Shown in pieces: positions 14,548 through 24,400 of a stretch of DNA of 32,448 nucleotides. Under the pieces are notes generated by a model. That model had not been told where the DNA came from. It did not search any database and saw only the letters and a program-made list of their open reading frames with translations. How positions within the stretch are numbered: the first letter of the stretch is position 1; every line of letters begins with the position of its first letter. Source of the DNA: Pirellulaceae bacterium. Its GTDB lineage: Bacteria; Planctomycetota; Planctomycetia; Pirellulales; Pirellulaceae. The translations under genes were made by a program, and so were the position numbers. The DNA lies in NCBI GenBank assembly GCA_016784735.1, contig JADHUC010000108.1, positions 1-32,448 of the forward strand, in the 5' to 3' direction.

Positions 14548-16371
14548 ATGAAAGCGTACCGTGGATTCGTGATCGTCGCTGCCTGCCTGACGGCGTTGGC
14601 TGGGTCGACCGCCGTGCCGGCCGGTGACGCGTTCCGGCCGGAGTACGAACGAAGCGTCAGCGGCATGGTGTACTGGGATACAAATGTCAACGGCAGACGC
14701 GATCGCGATGAACCCGGAGCGGCTGGAATACGAATAGCCGGGAACCACCGCACGACCGTCACTGACAGCTCCGGGCTGTACGAGCTGAAGTCCGACGAGC
14801 CGTTGCTTACCATCTCGCTAAGCTTCCCTTCCGGCAGTTGGCCGACGACGGGATGGTTCCGACGGTTGACGACGGAACGAGAGACCGGCGTCGACTTCGG
14901 CCTACGACGCGAGACGCAGGCACTGCCGCTGGTGTTTGTGCAGATGACCGACACGCACGGTGACTTCGGGTGGGCTTCTGAAGTGATTCTCGAAGAGTGC
15001 AAGGCACTGCCAATCCAGCCCAAGTTTTACGTCGTAACAGGGGACCTGCTGAGTGGGGATCCGTGGATCGACAAGGCCGAACAACTTCGGCAGAGCTTCT
15101 CCAAGATCGGCCAGGAACTCGACGAGTTTCCAAAGCCGGTCTTCATGGTACCTGGAAACCATGACACGGTTGGATACGGGGGCAGGGGACGTAACAAGAT
15201 CTTGGCCGAGGACACCAAGCATCCTCTGTTCGGTAACCACTGCTGGGAACGGCATGTTTGCCCAAGCCACTGGTCTTTCTCCAGCCACGGAGTGCAGTTC
15301 GTTGGGATCGAGCATGCCCAATATGCCGACGGCAAATGGCGCCAACCTGTATCGAAAACCCAAGCCTGGGTAGACGAAGAAACGAACCGGGTCGAGAAAG
15401 GCGACCGGACAGTTCTGCTGGCGCATAGCCCAAGACATGGAATGCTCGTAGAACAGAAGGGCTTCACGCTGGGCCTGTTCGGCGACAGTCACACGGAGGG
15501 CAGCTACTTCCAACCCGGAGCCGAAACGCCAGCGTTTGGTTCCAACGTCCTGGTAGGCGGCTTGACCAAGAGGCCGTACGACCGGCACGGGAACGAACGT
15601 CGCTACACTCAAGACGGGCGCCCAACCGGGTATCGGATCGTGGTTGTGGAGAAGGACCGGATCGACAGCTTCTACAAGGCGATCGGCGAGCCACACACGA
15701 TCCTCGTGAATTCACCGCGACGGTTCCAGGGTGTGAAGGTAGGTGACAGCTTCGGCGCATCCGGTCAGATTCTCGATCCAGGCCAGAGAGTGGAAGACGT
15801 GACCGTGAGCTTGGACGGCAAGCGAATGGGGGTGACTCTTCATCGCCGGCGGTTTTGGATCGACTTCGAGGCGACGGTCGAAAATACCGATCTGGTTGAT
15901 GGGTTCTACGATCTGACCGTGGAAGCAACGTGGCCCGATGGTCGCTACGGAGTTACAGAACCATACTTGCTGCGCACCGGCCGAGAGGCAGCGTTCAAAG
16001 CCAGTGCCCCGGCGCAGCTTGTTGGAACGATCCATTCTCCCACCCGGACGTACACATTTCTGGTGAATGACGTAGAGATGACAAAGATCTCGCCCGGCCA
16101 GGACGCGTTCTCCGTCCAACTACCGGTTGGCCTCCTCAAGAGGCTGAACACCGTCACACTGAAGGACGGCGACTGGCGGCAGGTGGTTGGGATCACTTCA
16201 TTTTCCTGGAACGGAAAGACTTTCGTGGATCAGCGCAAGATCTTTGCTTGGGGCTACACCCACACGTTATCGAAACAGAGGACGCTTTGCTTCGACCTCG
16301 AGTACCCCGGTCCGCCCGCGCGATGGTCCGTGGAAAAGACAATTCCGCAGGATAGGGCAGAAAGCCGGTAG
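14548..16371 (+). CDS. exported calcineurin-like metallophosphoesterase
   Basis: 607 aa with a signal peptide (cleavage near residue 25). Residues about 35-118 form a small beta-sandwich of the kind found N-terminal to planctomycete and Bacteroidetes phosphoesterases (SGMVYWDTNVNGRRDRDE, a Cna-B/SdrD-like start). The metallophosphoesterase domain spans about 128-370: DTH (D135, H137), GDLLSGD (D166), GNHD (203-206) and LLAH (H293). The last motif, normally GHxH, is GDSH (312-315), so one usual His ligand is replaced by Asp. Residues about 375-600 form a C-terminal beta-rich domain. Known family members hydrolyse phosphomono- or diesters, including teichoic-acid-like or nucleotide substrates; the substrate here is unknown. 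Spacing of 38 and 42 bases to its neighbours suggests cotranscription. Confidence 0.88.
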   Translation: MKAYRGFVIVAACLTALAGSTAVPAGDAFRPEYERSVSGMVYWDTNVNGRRDRDEPGAAGIRIAGNHRTTVTDSSGLYELKSDEPLLTISLSFPSGSWPTTGWFRRLTTERETGVDFGLRRETQALPLVFVQMTDTHGDFGWASEVILEECKALPIQPKFYVVTGDLLSGDPWIDKAEQLRQSFSKIGQELDEFPKPVFMVPGNHDTVGYGGRGRNKILAEDTKHPLFGNHCWERHVCPSHWSFSSHGVQFVGIEHAQYADGKWRQPVSKTQAWVDEETNRVEKGDRTVLLAHSPRHGMLVEQKGFTLGLFGDSHTEGSYFQPGAETPAFGSNVLVGGLTKRPYDRHGNERRYTQDGRPTGYRIVVVEKDRIDSFYKAIGEPHTILVNSPRRFQGVKVGDSFGASGQILDPGQRVEDVTVSLDGKRMGVTLHRRRFWIDFEATVENTDLVDGFYDLTVEATWPDGRYGVTEPYLLRTGREAAFKASAPAQLVGTIHSPTRTYTFLVNDVEMTKISPGQDAFSVQLPVGLLKRLNTVTLKDGDWRQVVGITSFSWNGKTFVDQRKIFAWGYTHTLSKQRTLCFDLEYPGPPARWSVEKTIPQDRAESR

Positions 16372-16413
16372 CTGTCGAACGGTCATCTACCTTCAGAGAG
16401 ATGGAGAGACACC

Positions 16414-19400
16414 GTGACGTTTCAATCCAGCTTGAGAACCATCGGCATAATTTTTCTTTGCTGTACGCCGCTTTTGCAGGTTCGTGCGGACGATTGGCCG
16501 ATGTGGCGATATGACTCGAACCGAAGCGCCGCTTCGCCAGAGGAGCTACCAGCAGAGTTGGTGCTGCAGTGGGTTCGCGAATTTCCGGAGCCCAGGCCGG
16601 CGTGGCCCGAAGAGCGACGCCTGCATTTTGACAAGGTCTACGAGCCTGTCGTGGTGGGCAAGAGGTTGTTTGTCGGCTTGAATAGCTGCGACAAGGTTGT
16701 GGCCCTCGATACAGAAACCGGCGCAGAGAGGTGGGCCTTCTACGCTGATGGCCCCGTGCGTTTCGCCCCTGTCGCCCACGGAGATCATGTATTCTTCGTA
16801 TCCGACGACGGCTACCTTTACTGTGTCCACGCGGAGAACGGCGTTCTCGTTTGGAGGTATCGGGGAGCGCCGGCCGATCGATCGGTACTTGGAAATGGTC
16901 GCCTGATTTCCACATGGCCTGCGCGAGGCGGCCCGGTCGTGAAGGACAATACGGTTTATTTCGCTACCGGCGTATTGCCGTTCATGGGTGCTTTCATTCA
17001 TGCGGTCGACGCCGACACAGGTACGGCCATCTGGACCAACGATACCTCGACAAACATCTTCACTAACCAGAAGCACTTCGTTGGCGTCTCTCCACAGGGT
17101 TATTTGGTTGTCCTGGGCGATCGATTGATCGTCCCCGCCGGTCGCGCCACGCCAGCACATTTCGACCGCAACACGGGGGAACGCTTGGAGCTTGACCTTC
17201 GATGGGACCACCGACGTTCGGGCACATGGGAAGCGTCTGGAATCGAACCCTATCTGTTCACTGGCGGATCGGTGCGCGATTTGGACGCTCACAAGAGAGC
17301 TTGGGCGTTTATGTTCAAGAACGACGAAGGAGAATGGCAGCCGGGTCGAGGCTATGCAAGCGACCCGATTGACAATATCTACCGACAGCCGCGAGTGCTT
17401 ACTCGCGAAGCCGTGTACGTCACGGACGGCGACTACTTTCGGCTTCGCAAAGACGCGTGGGATGAGTGTGTAGACAAGCAGATCGAACTCGTGAACCTGG
17501 AGGATCAGGCAGACGATGTGTGGATCAAGGCGGGATCTCGGCTTTATGCTTCGAAAGGTGAGACGGTCATGGCGATCGATCTGCCCGACCGCCGTGTATC
17601 CTGGAAGGCGAATGTGGAAGGGGCTGTGGGCGGCATGATCGCGGCCGACGGCAAGCTGTTCGTGTCCACATGCGACGGACACCTCTACTGCTTTGGTCGT
17701 GCCGGAGAGACCCGGCGATGGACGGCATCGAGACAATCGCTGCCGACCGCAGACAGATGGGACGAGAAGGCGGATCGAATCCTGGCCGCAACCGGTATCA
17801 CCGAGGGATACTGCCTAGTGTTCGGTCTGGCAGAGGGCTGTCTCGCCGAATCGCTGGCGCGTCGATCGGGCCTGCGTGTGATCTGCTTGGATCCCGATAC
17901 GAAGAAGGTGGCTGAGATTCGCCGCAGGCTGGATGACGCGGGACTCTACGGCTCCCGTATTGCGATCCGAACAGGCGCCCCCAATTCCTTTCCCCTGCCA
18001 CCCTACCTGGCCAGTCTGATCGTATCGGAAGACCTAGCATCGGCTGGCTTGAGCCAGCGAGATTTCGTGGAGAGGCTGTATCAACCTCTGCGGCCGTACG
18101 GCGGCACAGCGTGCCTTGAGATCTCGACCGCTGGCCGCAAGGTGTTTCGCGACCGTGTCAAAGCGGCGGGGCTGCCTGGTGTTGAGTTAAAGGAGGTCGA
18201 CGAATTTCTTCTACTCACTCGTGTCGGCCCCGTGCCTGGCTCGGCCGACGTGACTCACGAAGGCGTGGATGCGGCCAATACGTTTTTTTCGCGGGACAGG
18301 AGAGTCCAACCGCCGCTGGGTGTCCTTTGGTTTGGAGATTCGGGCGAGGAGAATCGTTTCCTTGGGCGCTTGTCAAGCTCGCGACCTCAAGTAGTCGGCG
18401 GCAGGATGATTATCGAAGGCCCCGACTCGATTCACGCCACGGACATCTACACTGGGCGCAGACTCTGGACATTCGAGTCGTCGCGTGGCTACCCGCCCAC
18501 GCGAGTTCCCGATTCGCTGGCTGGTGATGACGCACCTAGTCCGAAGTTCCGTATTGCTAGGATTCAGGGCGTGCGCTTTGCGTCGGCTTCGGACGGAATC
18601 TACGTCATCGACGGCCAGAGATGTCTTTGCTTGGACCCGGACACAGGACGTAAGATGTTCGAGCTCGCCCTGCCGGAAAACGATCATTGGGGATTTCTGG
18701 CCATCTGGGAAGAACTGCTTGTTGCCGGCGCGAATCCCGTACGACTACCTAAGGGTGACGACCGGGGGCTGTGGGACGCGTGGGATTCCAGCGCAAGTGC
18801 GAACTTGGTGGTCATGAACCGCCACAACGGCAAGGTTCTCTGGCAGCGGGAAGCAACCCACGCGTTTCGCCACACGACGGTTGCCGTAGGCGGCGGCAAG
18901 CTGTTCTATGTCGATCGTCTTCCGCAGAAGTTCCTTGATTCCCGCAAACGGCGAGGAGAGGATCGGGGCACCGCCTCGGAACTGATAGCCTGTAACTTCC
19001 GGACGGGTGAGCAGATCTGGAGCGTTTTGGAAAATGTCGTCGGGACATGGCTAAGCTACTCGTCCGAACACGACATCCTGGTTCAAGGACCTGATTGGGG
19101 CAAGGACACGATCTCCGCCCATTCGGGTGAGGATGGAAACATGTTGTGGACCAGGCGGATTGGAGCGTACACGCCACACGGGCTCATCCATCACGACCAA
19201 CTCATCGTGCATCGCGACATCCTGGATCTGCGCACTGGCAGTGAGGTTGGTAGTTTTCAGAGAGGGTACGGCTGCAACCTGCCTTCAGCGAGCGAACATT
19301 TTCTATTTTTCCGCAGCAATAGCGCGGGATACTACGACATCCTGAACCACAGCGGCACGGGCAATTTCAGCGGCTTTCGCTCCTCCTGCGCGAATAGCCT

Positions 19401-20067
19401 GGTCGCCGCAGGCGGAGTCTTGAGCGCACCGGATATGTCACAAGGTTGCGTCTGCAACTTCCCCATCCAGACATCACTGGCGCTGGTGCATTCACCAGAG
19501 GTGGATCACTGGACCTGGGGCGGACGGCCGACCACTCCAAACCGGCTTGGCGTCAATCTCGGCGCACCGGGCGACCGCCTATCTGACGAGGGCACACTGT
19601 GGTACGAGTTTCCCGTGCCCCGCGGCCTGACGTCCGAGGTCGCCATCCAACTGCAGCCTCCGCGCCCGGCGTGGTTTCGTTATGAGACTTCGCGCATCGG
19701 GGCCGGCGGCCTTGGTTGGGTAGGGGCATCTGGAGCGAAAGGCGTCGAGGAGTTGATTGTCGCTCGTAGTCCTGAAGATCTCGCGATTGGTTTTGCTGAC
19801 GTGTTTCTCTATTTTGCCGAACCCGATGATCTCCAAGTGGGTGATCGCGTGTTTGATATTTCACTTCAGCACGAGACGGTTGTCCGAGAGTTTGACGTGG
19901 TTAAGGAAAGCGGCGGCCGACGACGAGTCGTCGTCAAGGCATTGCCACGAACCCGAATTGCCGACACCCTCACGATTCGCCTGACACCATGCAAGAACTC
20001 CAGATTGCAGGAAACCGTGATCTGCGGAGTTGAAGTAGTCCGAGCCGCCAGTGATCCAGCCCAATAG
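16414..20067 (+). CDS. exported two-propeller protein with internal methyltransferase-like domain
   Basis: 1217 aa with a GTG start 5 bases after GGAGAG (16403-16408). Signal peptide to about residue 25 (VRA-DDWPMWRYDSNRS). Residues about 26-430 form a first PQQ-type propeller (VVALDTETGAERW, DDGYLYCVHAENGVLVW). Residues about 455-605 look like a class I methyltransferase fold (CLVFGLAEGCLAESLARR, then VICLDPDTKKV and a later LRPYGGTACLEI), but the GxGxG SAM loop has become GLAEG. Residues about 635-1035 form a second propeller, ending in an SSCANSLVAAGGVLSAPD block followed by GCVCNF (C954, C992, C1012, C1014). The C-terminal part (about 1060-1217) is beta-rich. It lies 42 bp after the phosphoesterase gene and 41 bp before the next gene. 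The function is not established. Confidence 0.85.
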   Translation: MTFQSSLRTIGIIFLCCTPLLQVRADDWPMWRYDSNRSAASPEELPAELVLQWVREFPEPRPAWPEERRLHFDKVYEPVVVGKRLFVGLNSCDKVVALDTETGAERWAFYADGPVRFAPVAHGDHVFFVSDDGYLYCVHAENGVLVWRYRGAPADRSVLGNGRLISTWPARGGPVVKDNTVYFATGVLPFMGAFIHAVDADTGTAIWTNDTSTNIFTNQKHFVGVSPQGYLVVLGDRLIVPAGRATPAHFDRNTGERLELDLRWDHRRSGTWEASGIEPYLFTGGSVRDLDAHKRAWAFMFKNDEGEWQPGRGYASDPIDNIYRQPRVLTREAVYVTDGDYFRLRKDAWDECVDKQIELVNLEDQADDVWIKAGSRLYASKGETVMAIDLPDRRVSWKANVEGAVGGMIAADGKLFVSTCDGHLYCFGRAGETRRWTASRQSLPTADRWDEKADRILAATGITEGYCLVFGLAEGCLAESLARRSGLRVICLDPDTKKVAEIRRRLDDAGLYGSRIAIRTGAPNSFPLPPYLASLIVSEDLASAGLSQRDFVERLYQPLRPYGGTACLEISTAGRKVFRDRVKAAGLPGVELKEVDEFLLLTRVGPVPGSADVTHEGVDAANTFFSRDRRVQPPLGVLWFGDSGEENRFLGRLSSSRPQVVGGRMIIEGPDSIHATDIYTGRRLWTFESSRGYPPTRVPDSLAGDDAPSPKFRIARIQGVRFASASDGIYVIDGQRCLCLDPDTGRKMFELALPENDHWGFLAIWEELLVAGANPVRLPKGDDRGLWDAWDSSASANLVVMNRHNGKVLWQREATHAFRHTTVAVGGGKLFYVDRLPQKFLDSRKRRGEDRGTASELIACNFRTGEQIWSVLENVVGTWLSYSSEHDILVQGPDWGKDTISAHSGEDGNMLWTRRIGAYTPHGLIHHDQLIVHRDILDLRTGSEVGSFQRGYGCNLPSASEHFLFFRSNSAGYYDILNHSGTGNFSGFRSSCANSLVAAGGVLSAPDMSQGCVCNFPIQTSLALVHSPEVDHWTWGGRPTTPNRLGVNLGAPGDRLSDEGTLWYEFPVPRGLTSEVAIQLQPPRPAWFRYETSRIGAGGLGWVGASGAKGVEELIVARSPEDLAIGFADVFLYFAEPDDLQVGDRVFDISLQHETVVREFDVVKESGGRRRVVVKALPRTRIADTLTIRLTPCKNSRLQETVICGVEVVRAASDPAQ

Positions 20068-20096
20068 CATGCCTGTGCTGGGACTTTTTGAGCAAC

Positions 20097-20102
20097 GAGG
20101 AG
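20097..20102 (+). promoter_or_regulatory. ribosome binding site GAGGAG for the gene at 20109
   Basis: GAGGAG with a six-base spacer favours the ATG at 20109 over the TTG at 20088 and the internal ATG at 20127. Confidence 0.7.
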
Positions 20103-20108
20103 CCATCA

Positions 20109-21251
20109 ATGTTGCCCATCAGTGATATGACGAAACTTTCGATCACCAGGGCTTCAGTTTACAGCCGGCTGCTATCTGCTTTCCTCATGGTAGGCATTCT
20201 CTGCCCAACTCTTTCGTCCGCTCAGCAGTGGACGCAGTTTGCCATGAATCGCGGTGACGAGCGGGGACGCTTCCTGTGGACTGATGCTCGGAACTGGAAT
20301 CACGGTGTTCCAGACGCAAAGACATCGGCAGAGATCGGGGACGACAACTCCGGCAAAGCGCTCCACTGCGTGATTCCCAAAGGAACCAGAGCTACTTGTG
20401 CGCAGTTTGAACTCGCCGAACACGCAAGGACACAGGGTACAACGTTACGCCTGGAACCGGGGGCCTCCCTCACGGTTCTTGGAGGAGCCGTACTATCTAA
20501 AGATCGGGAGAGTTGGTTTTACGTTGATGGCACATTTGTCTGCCAGGACAAACGCTGGGGAATTCGCGTTGGAGGCCCCTGGGGAAGACCCGACATTGGG
20601 GAACCCGCAAGTTGCCATCTGATCATCGGACCTGAAGGTAGGGTTGAGGCTTCGGGGATCGGCATCAACACTTCCTTCCGCTCGGACACAACACCCTCGG
20701 CGCCTTGGGGTGAGAAGTTCTATGCGCGCTCTACCGATTCGGAAATCACGGTCGATGGCGGCCAGTTGATCGCCGATCAGGGATTGAAGCTGTCGACCAC
20801 GGACGCGACACGGCCCGGCGCGTTGCGACTGAAGGGAAATGCGTCCTTCCTGAGCCAGCGGGACTCGCAATATGGAATTGATGTCTGGTGCGGCGTTTGG
20901 GAGATCGATGGCGGCGATGTGACGATCAAGGTCGGGGACATCGAGTTTCACGGCGACAAATTCAAGGATGAAGTCAACGGCAGAAGCGGCAAGGCTGTTG
21001 GCCGGGGCAACTCGGTGCTTAAACTGACCGGAACGGGAATCAGCACAATCCATGCGAGAAACCTGAACTTTGTCAGTGCGGCGTTGCTGGACGTCACTGA
21101 CTTGAAGCTTCGTGCCGGCACGTACACCGTCATCGACGGAGTACAAATCCACGGCGACCGATTGCAGTTGGCCCCAGGATCGGACTCGAAAAAGTGGAGC
21201 ATCCGATTCGACCGCGACCGAGGAGATTTGTTGCTTACCTTCTCGCCCTAA
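20109..21251 (+). CDS. exported beta-helix-like protein
   Basis: 380 aa. A signal peptide lies at about 14-38 (RLLSAFLMVGILCPTLSSA, cleavage before QQW), preceded by a longer than usual n-region. The mature start, GRFLWTDARNWNHGVPDA, resembles the WTDASNW-type openings of autotransporter or PEP-CTERM-type beta-helix proteins. Repeating short beta-strand units follow (LRLEPGASLTVLGGAVL; LRLKGNASFL; LKLTGTGISTIHARNLNFV). The C-terminal part (LRAGTYTVIDGVQIHGDRL) has the same character. No catalytic residues can be named, so it may be a binding or structural protein, or a lyase of unknown type. It is the last gene of the probable operon that begins at 11732; 41 bases separate it from the preceding gene. 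No membrane anchor is seen. Confidence 0.72.
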   Translation: MLPISDMTKLSITRASVYSRLLSAFLMVGILCPTLSSAQQWTQFAMNRGDERGRFLWTDARNWNHGVPDAKTSAEIGDDNSGKALHCVIPKGTRATCAQFELAEHARTQGTTLRLEPGASLTVLGGAVLSKDRESWFYVDGTFVCQDKRWGIRVGGPWGRPDIGEPASCHLIIGPEGRVEASGIGINTSFRSDTTPSAPWGEKFYARSTDSEITVDGGQLIADQGLKLSTTDATRPGALRLKGNASFLSQRDSQYGIDVWCGVWEIDGGDVTIKVGDIEFHGDKFKDEVNGRSGKAVGRGNSVLKLTGTGISTIHARNLNFVSAALLDVTDLKLRAGTYTVIDGVQIHGDRLQLAPGSDSKKWSIRFDRDRGDLLLTFSP

Positions 21252-21301
21252 TCGGCGATTCTCGCTCCGGGGTGACGTTAGGCCCTTCGGCTTGGTCATG
21301 A

Positions 21302-21371
21302 ATTGGTGGTTATAGATGAAGACATCAGCAATTCCAGCTCCATTTTCGACCTCCCATCTATAACCACCAAT
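21302..21371. repeat. perfect 17-bp inverted repeat with ATCTATAACCA units
   Basis: ATTGGTGGTTATAGATG (21302-21318) and CATCTATAACCACCAAT (21355-21371) are exact complements around a 36-base loop. The right side repeats ATCTATAACCA at 21356-21366 and again at 21370-21380. It lies in the 203-base gap between two exported-protein genes. It may act as a transcription stop or attenuator, or be a remnant of a short interspersed repeat. Confidence 0.7.
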
Positions 21372-21454
21372 CTATAACCAAAGAAGAATATCGCCCTCGA
21401 CAAGGCGGTTCACACGACGTCACTCTTGGCTCACGAGACAGGACACGATATAGA

Positions 21455-24400
21455 ATGTCCAGAATGAAAACGATGTTCGCGATGAAACGAGTGACACTGG
21501 TGCTGGCTTGCGCCGTACTGGCGCTTCGGACCGCCAGGATCGAGGCCGAAGAGATCAAGGCCGAACCGGCTCGCTTGGCCGAAGAGATCATCCGAACAGC
21601 CGGTATCGACGCTGGGTTGTGCGTTCAACTGAACTCGACCGATGGCAGGCTTGCGGCCGAATTCGCCGAGCAGGGCACGTTCATCGTGCACGGCATCACG
21701 CCGACTGCGGCGGCGACGGGAAAGATACGGCGGTATCTCCTATCAAGAAACCTCCACGGGACGGTTTCGGTTGAACATGGCAGTCTGTCGCGACTTCCTT
21801 ACGTCAGCAACCTTGTCAACTTGGTTGTCGTCGAGGATCTCGACGCAGTTCTCAAGGCCGGGCTGTCACTTGACGAAATCACGCGTGTGCTCTGCCCCGG
21901 CGGAGTGGCATACTTGGACAGGAAGAGCGCCCCCGTAACCTTGGTTCGCAAGAAACGACCAACCGAGACAGACGAGTGGACTCACTGGCTTCACGGCCCC
22001 GAGGCCAACAACAGTTCATCCGATTCCCTCTCGGGCCCGTCACAAAGGTTGCAGTGGATAGACGGTCCGCTTTGGCTGACGGGCTACAACGTCACCGAGC
22101 TATTTGCAGGCGGACGAAGCTTCAACATCTTGCAGAGCCCGAAGGGCGAATGGACGCGTCTGGTTGCGCGCGACGCCTACAACGGGCTCGATTTGTGGCG
22201 GCGGGAAATACAATTTGGCGCCACGCACTCCAACCCGCGCACCATCGTGGCAGTCGACCAACTTGTATTTGTCGTGCTGAACAACGGCGATCCCCTCGTT
22301 GCACTTGACGCCGCAACGGGCGAGGTCGCAAAGACCTACGACGTCGGGTTCACTCCGTTGAACGTCATTTATGGGGACGGAAACCTGGTTATCGCCGGTG
22401 AGAAGGAGATATGTTCGGTCTCGGCCGACACCGGCAAGGTGGAATGGCGAAAGAAGGCCCGCGGAGACAACACTTTCGTGCTCGAGCATCTCGGGCACTT
22501 TCAGCGAGTCCTCTATAAGCCGCCTTACATGGTTGCAGGCGACGGTCGGCTGTTCGTCCTGGTGAAAGACTCCCCGAAGCCGCCATACAATCTTGCCTGT
22601 TACGACTTGGCTTCCGGTGAGGAGAAATGGCGAAGGCAACACCCCGGCGAGATCCTAGCTTACTACAAGAGCGTCTTGTTGCTTTACGAAATGCACTCGA
22701 CAACGAAACCGGAGAAGAAGAGCCACGAAGAGCAAGGCACGTACCACGTTGTCTCGGCCGAGGATGGCCGCAAGCTCTGGGATCGTCCGCACAAGCGGGG
22801 CGACTACCACGGCATATGGGACGATCCCGCTTACGCCGGCGGGCTCATCTGGATCAATGAGAAGAGTATGGGGGCGAGTGGCTACAGGGGATTCGATCCC
22901 GTTACGGGGGAACTCAAGCGAACGATCAAGGGCGCCCCGAGAGGCCATTGTGCCCGGGTGGTTGCCAGCGAGAACTACATCCTCGGCACAATGTCGGTCT
23001 TCTACTCCCTGGAAACCGGAAAGCTGATCAGTCCGGGTTTCTACAAGAACGGATGCGTTGTCGGCCACCTTCCGGCAAACGGGTTGGTCTACACGTTTCC
23101 GATCAGTTGCAGTTGCATTGCCTATCTCAGGGGACATGTGGCGTTTGCGCCTTCACCGGTTGGCAATCCTGACGAACCCGTGAAGGCGACCGACCCGCTC
23201 GAGAAGGGCCCGGCTTACGCTTTCAACCGCGAGGGAGTTGGTGTTCATTCGCCGCAAGAATGGAACACGTACCGTCGTGACATCGCTCGCAGCGGCGCCA
23301 CATCCGAATCATTGCCGGACGACCTGAAGGTCCTTTGGAGCACGCGTATCGTCAACCAGCGGCGAACGCCGCATGGCAGAACGCTCACTCCTCCGGTTGT
23401 TGCCGAGGGAAGAGTCTTCGTGGCGGCCCCGGATGCTCAGCAGGTGTCGGCACTCGACGCGAAAACCGGAGAAGTCCGATGGACCTGCCTGGTCGGCGGA
23501 CGCGTGGAAACCCCGCCGACCATCTACCAGGGGCTGTGCCTTTTCGGCGCGAACGACGGATGGGTTTATTGCCTGCGGGCGTCCGACGGCGAGTTGGTCT
23601 GGCGTTTCCGCACATCACCGGAAGAGCGGCGTATAGTGGCGTACAGCCGCGTGGAATCTCCTTGGCCGGTGCCCGGCGTTCTGGTTACCGGCGACGTGGC
23701 TTACTTTGCTGGTGGACGGCACGGGAAAACCGAGGACGGCATCTTCGTCTATGCGGCGGATCCTCACACCGGGAAGATCGTTTGGAGGAACCGCGTGGAC
23801 AACAGCAAGCTTGAAGTGTGGTACGACAACCACGTGAACGATCTCTTGGTCGGCAACGACCAGGCAGTCTTCATGGGCCAGTTGATGTTCGACCTCAAGA
23901 CCGGCGAGAAAAGCCGAACGTGGTACAAGGATCGCCAGTTCGGCGAGAAGCGATGGAAGCATGATTACCTGGTCAGCGGGCAAGGCCGGGACACCAGCGC
24001 CGTCTTCCCGTTCGGGTTCCTGCACGACAGGAAATACGGCTCGCAACTGGAGCGTTACCAGTCGACCCACTGGTCCTATCGCGGAATCACCGGACTGATC
24101 CTGTCCTATACCAAAGACACGGTCTTCGGTGTCGAGGCGACCAGGGCCATGCGACAGCATGTGCAACTGTTCGCAAAGCGGCCGGACGCCTCCTCGACGG
24201 CGAGCAAAGGGTCGACGCTCTGGACAGTGAAACTCGACCGCGGCCAGGTCCGGGCGCTTCTCCCGGCAGGCCAGACCCTCTTTGTCGCCGGACCCGCGAA
24301 AGAAGGCGGCGCGCTCACGTCGTATTCGGCCAACGACGGAGCCAGACTGGCCGAACTCCCGTTTGACGATGCTCCCGTGTTCGACGGCATGGCCGCAGCC

